DNA of 64,000 bases from Neorhizobium alkalisoli. Its GTDB lineage: Bacteria > Pseudomonadota > Alphaproteobacteria > Rhizobiales > Rhizobiaceae. Below are positions 1 to 8,236 of the stretch, one piece after another. Made by a program: the position numbers and the translations under genes. The notes beneath the pieces were generated by a model. That model was not told where the DNA came from. It made no database searches and saw only the letters and a list, made by a program, of their open reading frames with translations. The first letter of the stretch is position 1, and each line of letters opens with the position of its first letter. The stretch covers positions 930,001-994,000 of the forward strand of contig NZ_VIWP01000001.1 in the NCBI RefSeq assembly GCF_007829835.1. Direction: 5' to 3'.

Positions 1-752
1 AGGCCGCCAGCCGCCTGGCCCGCGGTCAAGGCCGGCAACTCGTCTTGCGTCAGAGTGAACTGCACATTGATCGGCCGCATCTGGGTGATCGTCACGATCC
101 CCGTCGTGTCGGAGGTCCGAACGATCGCGCCCTCTTCCGCCTGGTTGAAACCGGCCCGGCCGCTGATCGGCGCCGTCACCGATGCGTAGGAGAGATCGAG
201 CTTCGCCTTGTCGACTGCAGCCTTGTCGCCATCGACGGTCGCCTGATAGATGGCGACCTGTGCGGCCGCGGTATCCAGTGACTGGGTCGTGCCGCTGCCG
301 GTATCGGTCAGTCTTTTCGCACGCGCCTCGTCGATCCTGGCGGCATTCAGCTGCGCCAGATCCTTGTTATAGGTGGCCTGTGCCTGATCGACCGCGACCT
401 CGTAAGGCTTAGGGTCGATCTCGGCGATCACATCGCCAGCCGAGACATCCTGCCCTTCCGCAAACTTCATTTTCTGCAGCTGGCCGTCGATCCTCACCTT
501 CACATCCACCTTGGTCAGCGGCGTGACGATACCGAGGCCGGATTGTTCGACCGGGATGTCCTTCGTCATGACGGCCGATGTCTGAACCGGAATTGCTTGC
601 GGTGCGGCGGCAGCGGCTTTCGGCTTCGTCTCCGCCTTGCCGCTTGCAGTAGAATAAAAGAAACCACCGCCGCCCAAAGCGGCAAGAAGCGCAAGGCCAC
701 CGATCACGGGGCCGGCTCTCCTGCGGCGGGGCAGATCGTCTTTCGCGTTCAT
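1..752 (-). CDS. HlyD/RND periplasmic adaptor subunit (3' end outside window)
   Basis: This is the periplasmic adaptor (membrane fusion protein) of a tripartite RND-type efflux pump. The frame is open from an ATG at 752 to the window edge, giving about 250 N-terminal residues of a protein normally near 370-400. A positively charged start is followed by a hydrophobic signal anchor (about residues 14-33), then the first lipoyl half (VDVKVRIDGQLQKMKFAEGQ), an alpha-helical hairpin rich in Ala, Gln and Lys, and the second half with the family-typical APISGRAG near residue 200. The RND pump gene would be expected further left. The OmpR-type regulator at 885-1580 lies just upstream on the same strand and may control it. 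The substrate cannot be told from the sequence. Confidence 0.9.
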   Translation of the reverse strand, partial: MNAKDDLPRRRRAGPVIGGLALLAALGGGGFFYSTASGKAETKPKAAAAAPQAIPVQTSAVMTKDIPVEQSGLGIVTPLTKVDVKVRIDGQLQKMKFAEGQDVSAGDVIAEIDPKPYEVAVDQAQATYNKDLAQLNAARIDEARAKRLTDTGSGTTQSLDTAAAQVAIYQATVDGDKAAVDKAKLDLSYASVTAPISGRAGFNQAEEGAIVRTSDTTGIVTITQMRPINVQFTLTQDELPALTAGQAAGG

Positions 753-884
753 GCAACGTCTCCGATTGGCGTTGATCGGGCGGAAGCCCGATGAAACCGG
801 CATGAACGGAAAGCGCCATGCCGCATTGCAGCATTTCTGATGCAGACGGCATGGCGGGGATTTCGCGCGAAGATGAAATATATT

Positions 885-1580
885 TTATGTTGCGGGATCG
901 GCCTGCGGCTCGTCCGTGAAGACATAGCCGGCACCGGGCACGGTATGGATCAGCGAAGTGGCGAAACCGCCATCGATCTTCTTGCGGATCCGATGAATGT
1001 GCATGTCGACAATATTGCCGCGCGGCTCGAAATCGTAATCCCAGGCGGCTTCCAGCAACATGGAGCGGGTCACGACATTGCCGGCATTGCGCATCAGCGT
1101 CTGCAACAGAAGGACCTCGCGCTGCTGCAGAACGATCGCCTGGCCTTCGCGGCTTGCGACGCGTTGCGGGATATCAAGTGTTAGACCGGCCGCCGACATG
1201 GTCGTATTGCCGAGCGGCATTTTCAGGCGGCGGGCAATCGCCTCGATCCGGGCAAGCAGTTCGGCAAAGGCATAAGGCTTCGCGAGATAATCGTCGCAGC
1301 CATCTCTCAGGCCTTCGATACGATCCTGCGGGCTCGCCAGCGCGCTCAGCATCAGCACGGGAACGGCAATTCCCGCCTGCCGCAGCGTCTTCACCAGCTC
1401 GAGCCCATCCAGCGACGGCAGCAGCCTGTCGACGATCAAAAGATCGAAGATCAGTTCGCGGGCAAGGCTCAGGCCCAGTTCACCATCGGCGGCCCGGTCC
1501 ACGACATAACCGGATTCCCGCAGGCCGCGGACGAGGTAACTGGCAGATCTGTCATCATCCTCGACGACGAGAATTCGCAT
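885..1580 (-). CDS. OmpR/PhoB-family response regulator
   Basis: A DNA-binding response regulator of 231 residues. The receiver domain (1-115) has the acidic pocket VVEDDD, the phospho-acceptor Asp51 in IVDRLLPSLDG and the conserved Lys in YLAKPYAF. The C-terminal half is a winged helix ending in IRKKIDGGF and TVPGAGYVF. An upstream GTG (1589) is possible, but the ATG at 1580 has a GAGTGAG sequence at good distance. No kinase gene follows it. Instead it is followed by the HlyD adaptor 132 bases downstream, so it may be an efflux regulator driven by the neighbouring kinase at 2389 or by one encoded elsewhere. It is divergent from the regulator at 1719. Confidence 0.92.
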   Translation of the reverse strand: MRILVVEDDDRSASYLVRGLRESGYVVDRAADGELGLSLARELIFDLLIVDRLLPSLDGLELVKTLRQAGIAVPVLMLSALASPQDRIEGLRDGCDDYLAKPYAFAELLARIEAIARRLKMPLGNTTMSAAGLTLDIPQRVASREGQAIVLQQREVLLLQTLMRNAGNVVTRSMLLEAAWDYDFEPRGNIVDMHIHRIRKKIDGGFATSLIHTVPGAGYVFTDEPQADPAT

Positions 1581-1718
1581 CAGGCTCACTCTGTGGTGAC
1601 CGCCGTGACGGCGGCAAGATTAAAAAAAATTCATGTCCAGGCGAATGCGTCGTATCCTGCGCCTCCCTAGATCATAGGCCGTAAGCTGAACGCATTCTCA
1701 AGTGGTGAAGGAAGACAT
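1581..1718. promoter_or_regulatory. Divergent promoter region between two response regulator genes
   Basis: This 138-base gap must hold the promoters of both divergent response regulator genes. An A-rich stretch (ttaaaaaaaatt, near 1620-1631) lies in its left half. The ribosome binding site GAAGGAAG at about 1706-1713 supports the TTG start at 1719. No clear operator was recognised. Confidence 0.5.
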
Positions 1719-2402
1719 TTGTCCACTGTGCTGGTCGTAGAAGATGACGAAAAGACGGCCCTGGAGATCACCGCCGCCCTGTCCGACAACGGCTGTTCTG
1801 TCGTGCGTGTCGATAATGGTCGCGCCGGGCTCCTGGAGGCCGCCTCGACCAGCTTCGACGCCATCGTGCTCGACAGGATGTTGCCCGGCCATATGGACGG
1901 CCTCGGCCTTCTCGCTGCGCTGCGAGCCGCCCAGATCGAAACCCCCGTGCTGATCCTCAGCGCCCTTTCGGCCGTCGACGAACGCGTGCGCGGCCTGAAA
2001 GCCGGCGGTGACGACTATCTGACGAAACCGTTCGAAACGCTGGAACTGACCGCACGCATCGATGTGCTCGTCCGGCGCCGCAGGACCACGGCCGCGGAAA
2101 CCGTGCTGCGGGTCGGCGATCTGGAGATGAACCTTCTCACCCATTCGGTAAAGCGCGGTGGCCAGACCATCGATCTGCTGCCGCGCGAATATGCGCTTCT
2201 CGAATATCTGATGCGCCATTCGGGCCAGCTGGTGACCCGCACCATGCTGTTCGAGGAAGTCTGGCACTATCATTACCATGAGCAGACCAATGTCATCGAC
2301 GTGCATATCAGCAAGCTGCGCCGGAAGGTGGACCTGCCGGGCTCGCCGCAGCTGATCCACACCCTGCGCGGCTCGGGATATATTCTCAATGAACCTGCTT
2401 GA
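1719..2402 (+). CDS. OmpR/PhoB-family response regulator, paired with the kinase at 2389
   Basis: A 227-residue response regulator. The receiver domain has VVEDDEK, phospho-acceptor Asp52 (IVLDRMLPGHMDG) and switch Lys in YLTKPFE. The winged-helix domain ends in TLRGSGYIL. The start is a TTG, chosen because it places the VLVVEDD strand at the N-terminus and is preceded by GAAGGAAG; no ATG or GTG in frame gives a better fit. The 3' end overlaps the sensor kinase gene by 14 bases, which implies translational coupling and a matched pair. The stimulus is unknown; the position beside an efflux adaptor hints at envelope or toxic-compound sensing. Confidence 0.92.
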   Translation: MSTVLVVEDDEKTALEITAALSDNGCSVVRVDNGRAGLLEAASTSFDAIVLDRMLPGHMDGLGLLAALRAAQIETPVLILSALSAVDERVRGLKAGGDDYLTKPFETLELTARIDVLVRRRRTTAAETVLRVGDLEMNLLTHSVKRGGQTIDLLPREYALLEYLMRHSGQLVTRTMLFEEVWHYHYHEQTNVIDVHISKLRRKVDLPGSPQLIHTLRGSGYILNEPA

Positions 2403-3762
2403 TCTTGCGCGCACGACCAGTTTTCGTCTGGCGCTCACCTTTCTCCTGTTGTTTTCGGCAGCCTCCGTCGGGCTTTTCGCCTTCGTTCACTGGGAGACGA
2501 AGGACTTTCTATCGGACAAGACCGATGAATGGGTGGGCCGGGAAATTGCCTCGCTGCAGCGCCTCGACGCTGCGCAGCTGATGACCCGGCTCAAACAGAG
2601 CGAACTCGATCCGGGCACGACCGAACGGCCGTTCGCGCTTTACGACCCGTCTGGCAGGCGGCTGGCCGGCACGCCGATCGACATATCGCCGGAGACGCTG
2701 AAGCTTGCCGTTCCGAGCGATTTCATGGCGACCGTCAACGGCAAGAGACGGCAGTTCCGCGGCAGGGTTTTGGCGCGTTCCGGCGGCAATTATCTGCTTG
2801 TCGCGCAGGGGCTTCACGAACAGGGCGAATTCGACGAAAGGCTGTTCGATGCAACCCTGCTGGCCGCACTTGCCACGGCATTTCTCGGGCTTGTCGGTGC
2901 GATCTTTCTCGGCGCCGGATCGATGCGCCAGATCGATAATATCACCCGTGCAACCGAGCGGATCGTCAAGGGCGATCTCAGCCAGCGGCTTCCGGTCGGC
3001 AAAGGCAGCGGCGATATCGACCGGCTGACCCATGTCGTCAACGGAATGCTGACCGAGATCGAGCGGCTGATGCATGAAGTGAAGGGTGTCTGTGACAACA
3101 TCGCCCATGACATGCGCACGCCGCTCACCCGACTTCTCGCCGGCCTCGAGCGCACCCGGCGGCGCGCGGAAGCGCTGACCGATTACGAAGAGGGCATAGA
3201 CGACGCGATCGAGGAAATCCGCGGCATATTGAAGACTTTCAGCGCGCTCCTGAGGATTTCCGAGGTCGAAGACGGCATCCGCCGGTCCGGTTTCGTCGAT
3301 ACGGATCTGTCGGTCATCGCCCAGGATGCCGTCGAACTGTTCGAACCGACGGCGGAAGAGCGCGGCATCGAGCTTCGGTATGTCGAACGGCTGGAAGGAC
3401 CGGCCACGATCGCCGGCGATCCGGACCTGCTTTTCGAGGCGGTCAGCAACCTGATCGACAATGCGCTCAAGTTCACGCCGGCCGGAGGGCAGATTGAGGT
3501 CACCGTTTCGCGCGCTTCCACCGGGCTGTCGATCTCGGTCGATGACACCGGCCCCGGCATTCCGGAAGAGGAGGTCGAGGCCGTGCTGCGCCGTTTCCAC
3601 CGCGCTGAACGCAGCCGTACGACGCCCGGCAACGGCCTTGGCCTCAGCCTTGTCGCCGCCATTGCGCGGCTGCACGAGCTCGATCTGGTTCTGGGCAAGA
3701 CGGGAACCGGCTGCCGGGTAACGATGCTCCACCCGGCCTCCAAACCTGTACGGCAGACATAA
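2389..3762 (+). CDS. Membrane sensor histidine kinase
   Basis: A 457-residue inner-membrane sensor kinase partnering the regulator at 1719. Two membrane helices (about 11-33 and 153-177) flank a periplasmic sensor region of some 120 residues. A HAMP linker follows (about 178-230), then the H-box with His240 in NIAHDMRTPLTRLL. The ATP-binding domain has the N-box NLIDNALKFTP, the G1 motif DDTGPGIPEE and the G2 motif GNGLGLSLV. The gene is convergent with the second kinase gene at 3775, only 12 bases away. The kinases at 2389 and 3775 share layout and many motifs, so the two systems are probably old paralogues. Confidence 0.93.
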   Translation: MNLLDLARTTSFRLALTFLLLFSAASVGLFAFVHWETKDFLSDKTDEWVGREIASLQRLDAAQLMTRLKQSELDPGTTERPFALYDPSGRRLAGTPIDISPETLKLAVPSDFMATVNGKRRQFRGRVLARSGGNYLLVAQGLHEQGEFDERLFDATLLAALATAFLGLVGAIFLGAGSMRQIDNITRATERIVKGDLSQRLPVGKGSGDIDRLTHVVNGMLTEIERLMHEVKGVCDNIAHDMRTPLTRLLAGLERTRRRAEALTDYEEGIDDAIEEIRGILKTFSALLRISEVEDGIRRSGFVDTDLSVIAQDAVELFEPTAEERGIELRYVERLEGPATIAGDPDLLFEAVSNLIDNALKFTPAGGQIEVTVSRASTGLSISVDDTGPGIPEEEVEAVLRRFHRAERSRTTPGNGLGLSLVAAIARLHELDLVLGKTGTGCRVTMLHPASKPVRQT

Positions 3763-3774
3763 AGACGCTGGCTA

Positions 3775-5145
3775 TCAGACGGGCGTCGCCGGCCTTGGAA
3801 AATGCAGCACGACGGCGAGCCCCGGTTCCGCATCGCAAAGCGCGATCTGGGCCGAATGCAGTTCGGCAATTGCCTTGACGAGGCTGAGCCCGAGACCGTT
3901 GCCGGGCGTCGTGCGGCTCTTGTCCAGCCTGTAGAGCCGGCGAAAGACGAGATCGCGCTCGGGGATCGGAATGCCACTGCCATTGTCGGCAACCGTCGTA
4001 ACGAGATTGCCGCCCTCGCTTGCCACGCTCATCCGGATCACGGTGCCGGGCTTACAATGGTTGATCGAATTTTCGACCAGATTGACGAAGAGCTGCGTCA
4101 GCAGTTCCCTGTCGCCGCTGATCGTGCTCTTGAACTCTCCAAGCTGGAAAAACTCGAGCACCTGGCCATTGTCCTCGGCCACGCTCTTGTAGATCTCGGC
4201 GACCGTCGACATGACCTCGGCAAGTTCCACGGGCCGGAACCGCGTTTTTCGCGCTCCGGCCTCGATCTGTGAAATGCGCAGCAGGGCTTCGAACGTTTCG
4301 TTGATCCGGTCACTCTCGTCGCGCGCATCCTGGAGATAATTCTGAATATCGCCGCCATCGGCGGATTTTTCCAGAGCCTGCTCGACGCTCATTCGCAACC
4401 GGTTCAGAGGTGTCTTCAGGTCGTGGGCAATGTCCGCGCTCACCTGCCGCATGCCCTCGACGAGTGCCGAGAGGCGATCAAGCGCGCTATTCATATGGCC
4501 TGCCACGGTGTCGATATCGTCCTGCCTATGAGAGACGGGGATACGGACCGACAGGTTTCCGTTGGCGACACCCGTCATTGCCGCCCCGATGCCATCGAGC
4601 CGCTTCTGGGCCTGCCCCGCCAGATAGGCGCCGCCCGCGAAGGCGAGGAAAATGATGATGCCGGCCGCCCAGGAAAAGCTTACCAAAGCAATCCGTTCGA
4701 ATTCGTCCGGTTCGGAATAGCTCTGGCCAACCATCAGAAGGTTGTCGCCCACCGGTCCGGCCTGCACCAGAAACCGGTCGTCGTCGACCAGTCCCAGGAC
4801 TTTCGAACTGATCGTCGAAAACCCTTCGCTGACCGCGACTTTCGGCACATTTCCGGCAATGCGCTCCCCATTGCCATCGACCAGAAGAAAGATCTGGTCG
4901 TCCTGGCTGTTCAGGTTCGAATAGGTTGCGACCGCGGTGACCAGGTCCTCCTGATCGCGGGCGCTATAGGTGGCAGCGATCGCTGCATATGTGTCTTTCA
5001 CCGATGTGTTGAGCGAATTGAACAATTCATGCTTCAGCACCTGATAGGCGACCATTCCGGCAATCAGGAAGGCGATCGTGAACAGAAAGCCGAATGTCAG
5101 GGCGAGCCGAAAGGGCGTGCTGCGAAAGAGCCTACTGGGACGCAT
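3775..5145 (-). CDS. Membrane sensor histidine kinase
   Basis: A 456-residue sensor kinase partnering the regulator at 5132-5809. It has two membrane helices (about 12-34 and 153-176), a periplasmic domain between them, HAMP, then the H-box with His241 in DIAHDLKTPLNRLR. The catalytic motifs are NLVENSINHCKPG, DNGSGIPIPER and GNGLGLSLVKAI. The frame extends 15 codons further upstream to 5190, but the ATG at 5145 gives the same 14-base overlap with the regulator stop as in the 1719/2389 pair and a normal N-terminus (MRPSRLFRSTPFRLAL), so it is preferred. Stimulus unknown. Confidence 0.92.
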   Translation of the reverse strand: MRPSRLFRSTPFRLALTFGFLFTIAFLIAGMVAYQVLKHELFNSLNTSVKDTYAAIAATYSARDQEDLVTAVATYSNLNSQDDQIFLLVDGNGERIAGNVPKVAVSEGFSTISSKVLGLVDDDRFLVQAGPVGDNLLMVGQSYSEPDEFERIALVSFSWAAGIIIFLAFAGGAYLAGQAQKRLDGIGAAMTGVANGNLSVRIPVSHRQDDIDTVAGHMNSALDRLSALVEGMRQVSADIAHDLKTPLNRLRMSVEQALEKSADGGDIQNYLQDARDESDRINETFEALLRISQIEAGARKTRFRPVELAEVMSTVAEIYKSVAEDNGQVLEFFQLGEFKSTISGDRELLTQLFVNLVENSINHCKPGTVIRMSVASEGGNLVTTVADNGSGIPIPERDLVFRRLYRLDKSRTTPGNGLGLSLVKAIAELHSAQIALCDAEPGLAVVLHFPRPATPV

Positions 5146-5809
5146 GCATACGGTATCCGGTATTCCGTACGGTATGGAGAAGCTGCACATCGAACGGCTT
5201 GTCGATTTTCGCCCTCAGCCGGCTGACATGGGTTTCCACGACGCTCGTCTTCGGATCGAAATGGAAATCCCAAACCCGCTCAAGCAGCATCGTCCGCGTC
5301 AGGACGCGGCCTTCGGCCCGCATCAGGACCTCCAATAGCGTATATTCCCGCGGCTGCAGCTCGATCAGCTGCCCCTGCCGCCGGACTTCGCGCTTGACGA
5401 TGTCGACCTCGAGATCGGCGAGTTTCAGTATCGTCTTCTGGTCCTGAACCGGAGGCCGCCTGGCCAGCGCGTTAACGCGCGCCAGCAGCTCGGAAAAAGC
5501 GAAGGGCTTGGCGAGATAGTCGTCACCGCCCGCTTCCAGCCCTTCGACACGATCATCGACGCCGCCGATCGCTGTCAGGAAGATAGCCGGCGTTTTCACG
5601 CGCGCGGCGCGCACCGCGCGGATCAGAGAAAGACCGTCTAGCCCGGGCAGCATGCGATCGACGACGATGACATCATATTGCTCGCGGGTTGCCTGAAACA
5701 GCGCGTCCCTACCGTCTTCTATGACGTCGCAGACATGCCCCGCCTCGGACAGGCCCTGGCAGATATATTCCGATGTCTTCCGGTCGTCCTCGACGACAAG
5801 TATGCGCAT
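5132..5809 (-). CDS. OmpR/PhoB-family response regulator
   Basis: A 225-residue regulator with receiver motif VVEDDRK, phospho-acceptor Asp51 (VVDRMLPGLDG), Lys in YLAKPFAFSE, and a winged helix ending in TVRNTGYRM. It is transcribed first in an operon with the kinase at 3775 and diverges from the secreted-protein/COG4705/PAP2 genes starting at 6060. That arrangement, with an inverted repeat in the shared promoter region (5872-5900), suggests these envelope genes are its targets. Confidence 0.92.
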   Translation of the reverse strand: MRILVVEDDRKTSEYICQGLSEAGHVCDVIEDGRDALFQATREQYDVIVVDRMLPGLDGLSLIRAVRAARVKTPAIFLTAIGGVDDRVEGLEAGGDDYLAKPFAFSELLARVNALARRPPVQDQKTILKLADLEVDIVKREVRRQGQLIELQPREYTLLEVLMRAEGRVLTRTMLLERVWDFHFDPKTSVVETHVSRLRAKIDKPFDVQLLHTVRNTGYRMHASQ

Positions 5810-5871
5810 TACGAAAACTCCGGTCTAGAGCGAAGAACGAGCACAGTGATCGCCGCAAACTTTGTCGGAAA

Positions 5872-5900
5872 CCTTATGAAAATCTTACACTTTCGTAAGG
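5872..5900. promoter_or_regulatory. Inverted repeat, candidate operator of the divergent two-component promoter
   Basis: CCTTATGAAA (5872-5881) and TTTCGTAAGG (5891-5900) form 10-base arms with one mismatch and a 9-base spacer. The repeat lies between the response regulator start (5809) and the secreted-protein gene (6060). It could be a binding site for the neighbouring regulator; this is inference from position and symmetry only. Confidence 0.4.
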
Positions 5901-6059
5901 CGCGGCGCGAGTCCGCTCTGATCACCTCTCCTTACGGATCGGTATGAATTCGGCAAAAGCGACGTATAGGCCGGCCGCTACAACCGCCTTACCGACGGTC
6001 GAAGCACGGCCGCCGGGGTCCCAAACAAGGCCGAAGGCCGTACCCCTGGAGTTTTTACC

Positions 6060-6326
6060 ATGAAGACGATCATTGCAGCCATCATCGTCAATACCTGCAT
6101 CCTCGTCGGTCTCGTGGCCGTTGCCCTGCCGGTCCGCGCCGCACCGATGCCCTGCGAAGACATGTTGAAGGATATGCGCAGCACCAAGGCTGCCGCCAAA
6201 CTCGGCGCCGACGACAAGGCGAAGGTCGATGCGCTGGAAGCCAAGGCCGTCGAGCGCTGCAATGCCGACGACGATGCACGCTCGGACAAGTTTCTGGCGG
6301 AAGCCATGAAGATCATGGGCAAGTGA
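6060..6326 (+). CDS. Small secreted protein of unknown function
   Basis: An 88-residue protein with a clear Sec signal peptide (hydrophobic residues about 4-23, cleavage likely after PVRA). The mature part of about 60 residues is highly charged and helical, with two cysteines (in MPCEDML and VERCNAD) that could form one disulfide. The family is not recognised. It is the first gene of a likely operon with the COG4705 protein, 22 bases downstream, and diverges from a two-component system. A CTGGAG sequence sits upstream of the ATG. It may be a regulatory or stress-related periplasmic factor. Confidence 0.75.
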   Translation: MKTIIAAIIVNTCILVGLVAVALPVRAAPMPCEDMLKDMRSTKAAAKLGADDKAKVDALEAKAVERCNADDDARSDKFLAEAMKIMGK

Positions 6327-6348
6327 ACCGGATATCGAAGGTGACATC

Positions 6349-7143
6349 ATGACCATGACAGGTTCCCGCAAACCGCCTGAAATCGCCAATCGCGTTCCGC
6401 GCGTCACGCCCGATTTCTGGCTCATCAAGCTCCTGGCCGTGACCATGGGCGAAACCGGTGCCGACTATCTGGCCGTCAATATGGGGCTCGGCCTGACCAT
6501 GACCTCGGTCATCATGGCCGCCCTGCTTGGCCTTGCGATCTGGTTCCAGTTCGCGCAGAGGCGTTACGTGCCATCCGTCTACTGGACGGCCGTGGTGCTG
6601 ATCAGCGTCGTCGGCACGCTGGTGACCGACAATCTCACGGACAATTTCAATGTGCCGCTCGAAGCCTCGACCATCGGCTTCACGATTGCGCTCGCCGTGA
6701 CATTCGCAATCTGGCGGGCACGTGAAGGCACGCTCTCCATCCACACCATCTTTACCGCACGGCGCGAGGCCTTTTACTGGCTCGCCATCCTCTTCACCTT
6801 CGCGCTCGGCACCGCCGTCGGCGATCTCATCGCAGAGACATTCGATGTCGGCTACCTTCTCACCGGCCTTCTCTTCACCGCCGTGATCGGGATCATCGCA
6901 GCCGGATATTTCCTGCTGCACATGAACGCCATCCTCTGCTTCTGGCTTGCCTATATCTTCACCCGGCCGCTCGGCGCATCACTGGGCGACCTGCTTTCGC
7001 AGCCCGGCGAATATGGCGGGCTCGGCTTCGGCACGATCTATACCAGCCTTCTCTTCCTGGTGCTGATCATCGCGACCGTCGGCTACATGACGATGAACTA
7101 CAAGCCGGAAACCGCACCCGACCAGAAGAGCCACTGGGCCTGA
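6349..7143 (+). CDS. COG4705-type multi-pass membrane protein with fourfold internal repeat
   Basis: A 264-residue integral membrane protein with about eight helices, resembling the uncharacterised COG4705 family. The same short pattern recurs four times: MGETGADYLAVNMGLG, TDNLTDNFNVPL, GTAVGDLIAETFDVGYL and GASLGDLLSQPGEYGGLGFG. Each carries Gly, an acidic residue and Asp close together in or beside a helix. Buried acidic residues repeated in this way are typical of ion or metal transporters, but that is inference. It follows the small secreted protein closely and precedes the PAP2 gene. A short hairpin lies just after the stop. Confidence 0.8.
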   Translation: MTMTGSRKPPEIANRVPRVTPDFWLIKLLAVTMGETGADYLAVNMGLGLTMTSVIMAALLGLAIWFQFAQRRYVPSVYWTAVVLISVVGTLVTDNLTDNFNVPLEASTIGFTIALAVTFAIWRAREGTLSIHTIFTARREAFYWLAILFTFALGTAVGDLIAETFDVGYLLTGLLFTAVIGIIAAGYFLLHMNAILCFWLAYIFTRPLGASLGDLLSQPGEYGGLGFGTIYTSLLFLVLIIATVGYMTMNYKPETAPDQKSHWA

Positions 7144-7150
7144 GCCGCAA

Positions 7151-7169
7151 GCCGGGTTTTTCACCCGGC
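7151..7169 (+). terminator. Possible hairpin terminator after the COG4705 gene
   Basis: GCCGGGT (7151-7157), loop ttttc, ACCCGGC (7163-7169), starting 8 bases after the stop codon. The stem is strong but there is no downstream T run, so it may be a weak or Rho-assisted terminator. The rest of the gap up to 7358 shows nothing I recognise. Confidence 0.4.
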
Positions 7170-7358
7170 CTACCAGCCAACAGACGTCGATAGAACCGGG
7201 CTGGCGATCTTTTCGCCGGCTTTCATCCGCGCGTCCCGCGGGCAGAAAGCAGCGCGCCGAAAACTGGCGGCCATTCACCTCCGTGTCAGCCTTTTCAAAC
7301 ATTTGCGCACCGGAACCCTTCTGCCGGCCGCATTCATTTGCGTAACGAGTGACAACGC

Positions 7359-8129
7359 ATGAACCGTTTACGGACTTCCCTACACCTGCAGACCTGCATG
7401 ACGACGGCAATGCTGCTGGTCGTTTGCTGGCTTGCCATTCTCGGCCTGTTTCACCTGATGCCGCATATCGACATTGCGCTTTCGGCCTATTTCTTCAAAG
7501 GCCCGCTCTGTGTCGGCAATGCCTCTGCAAGCGGATGTGGCAGCTTCATCTATGCCGACGAAGACGAGATAAGGGCGTTGCGCCGGCTGCTTTACATCCT
7601 CCCCTATTGCGGAGCCGTCGCCGTCGTCTTCGGTATCGTGATTGCAAGTTTTGGCCGGTTCCGGCGCCCGGCGGCGATCCGCCCCATGGTCTTCGCCCTG
7701 TTGAGCCTGGCGCTCGGCGTCGGACTGATCGTCAACGGGACGCTCAAGGAATATTCCGGCCGCCCACGTCCCGTGCAGACGACCATCTTCGGCGGCAATA
7801 TGGAATTTGCGCCGGCCGGATCCTTCGACGGCACCTGCCCCGGCAATTGCTCCTTCGTGTCGGGTGAAGCGGCGGGTGCAGGATGGCTGATCTGCCTGAT
7901 CTTCCTCGTCCCGCGTCGCTGGCGCAAATGGGCGGCCGTGCCGATCGTCGCCGTGTCGGTCACGATGGCGGCCCTCCGGGTCGTGGTCGGCGCGCATTTC
8001 ACATCCGATGCCATTCTCGGCTGGCTCGTTCCGATCATCCTGTTCTGCCTGATGATCACGATCGATGCCATCAGACGTCCGCCGCCGGAGGCGGTGCTGC
8101 AGCCCGCGGAAGCCCGAAAGCAAAACTGA
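7359..8129 (+). CDS. PAP2-superfamily membrane phosphatase
   Basis: A 256-residue membrane protein with about six helices and the three PAP2 signature regions: KEYSGRPRP, CSFVSGEAAG and RVVVGAHFTSDAILGW. Members remove phosphate from lipids such as undecaprenyl pyrophosphate, phosphatidylglycerol phosphate or lipid A at the periplasmic face. In the second motif the canonical P-S-G-H reads V-S-G-E, so the His general acid is replaced by Glu; the nucleophile His and Asp of the third motif are present. The next gene is a probable LPS glycosyltransferase, which favours an envelope role such as lipid A phosphate trimming. Specificity is not proven by sequence. Confidence 0.85.
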   Translation: MNRLRTSLHLQTCMTTAMLLVVCWLAILGLFHLMPHIDIALSAYFFKGPLCVGNASASGCGSFIYADEDEIRALRRLLYILPYCGAVAVVFGIVIASFGRFRRPAAIRPMVFALLSLALGVGLIVNGTLKEYSGRPRPVQTTIFGGNMEFAPAGSFDGTCPGNCSFVSGEAAGAGWLICLIFLVPRRWRKWAAVPIVAVSVTMAALRVVVGAHFTSDAILGWLVPIILFCLMITIDAIRRPPPEAVLQPAEARKQN

Positions 8130-8236
8130 GCGACCGCACCAAAACTGCCATTCTTACAAAACCGTATGCTTGCGGAATGATGCCGGAGAAGTTCGCGTGA
8201 AAGATTGAGCTCACCATCTCGATCGAAGAGCGTATA

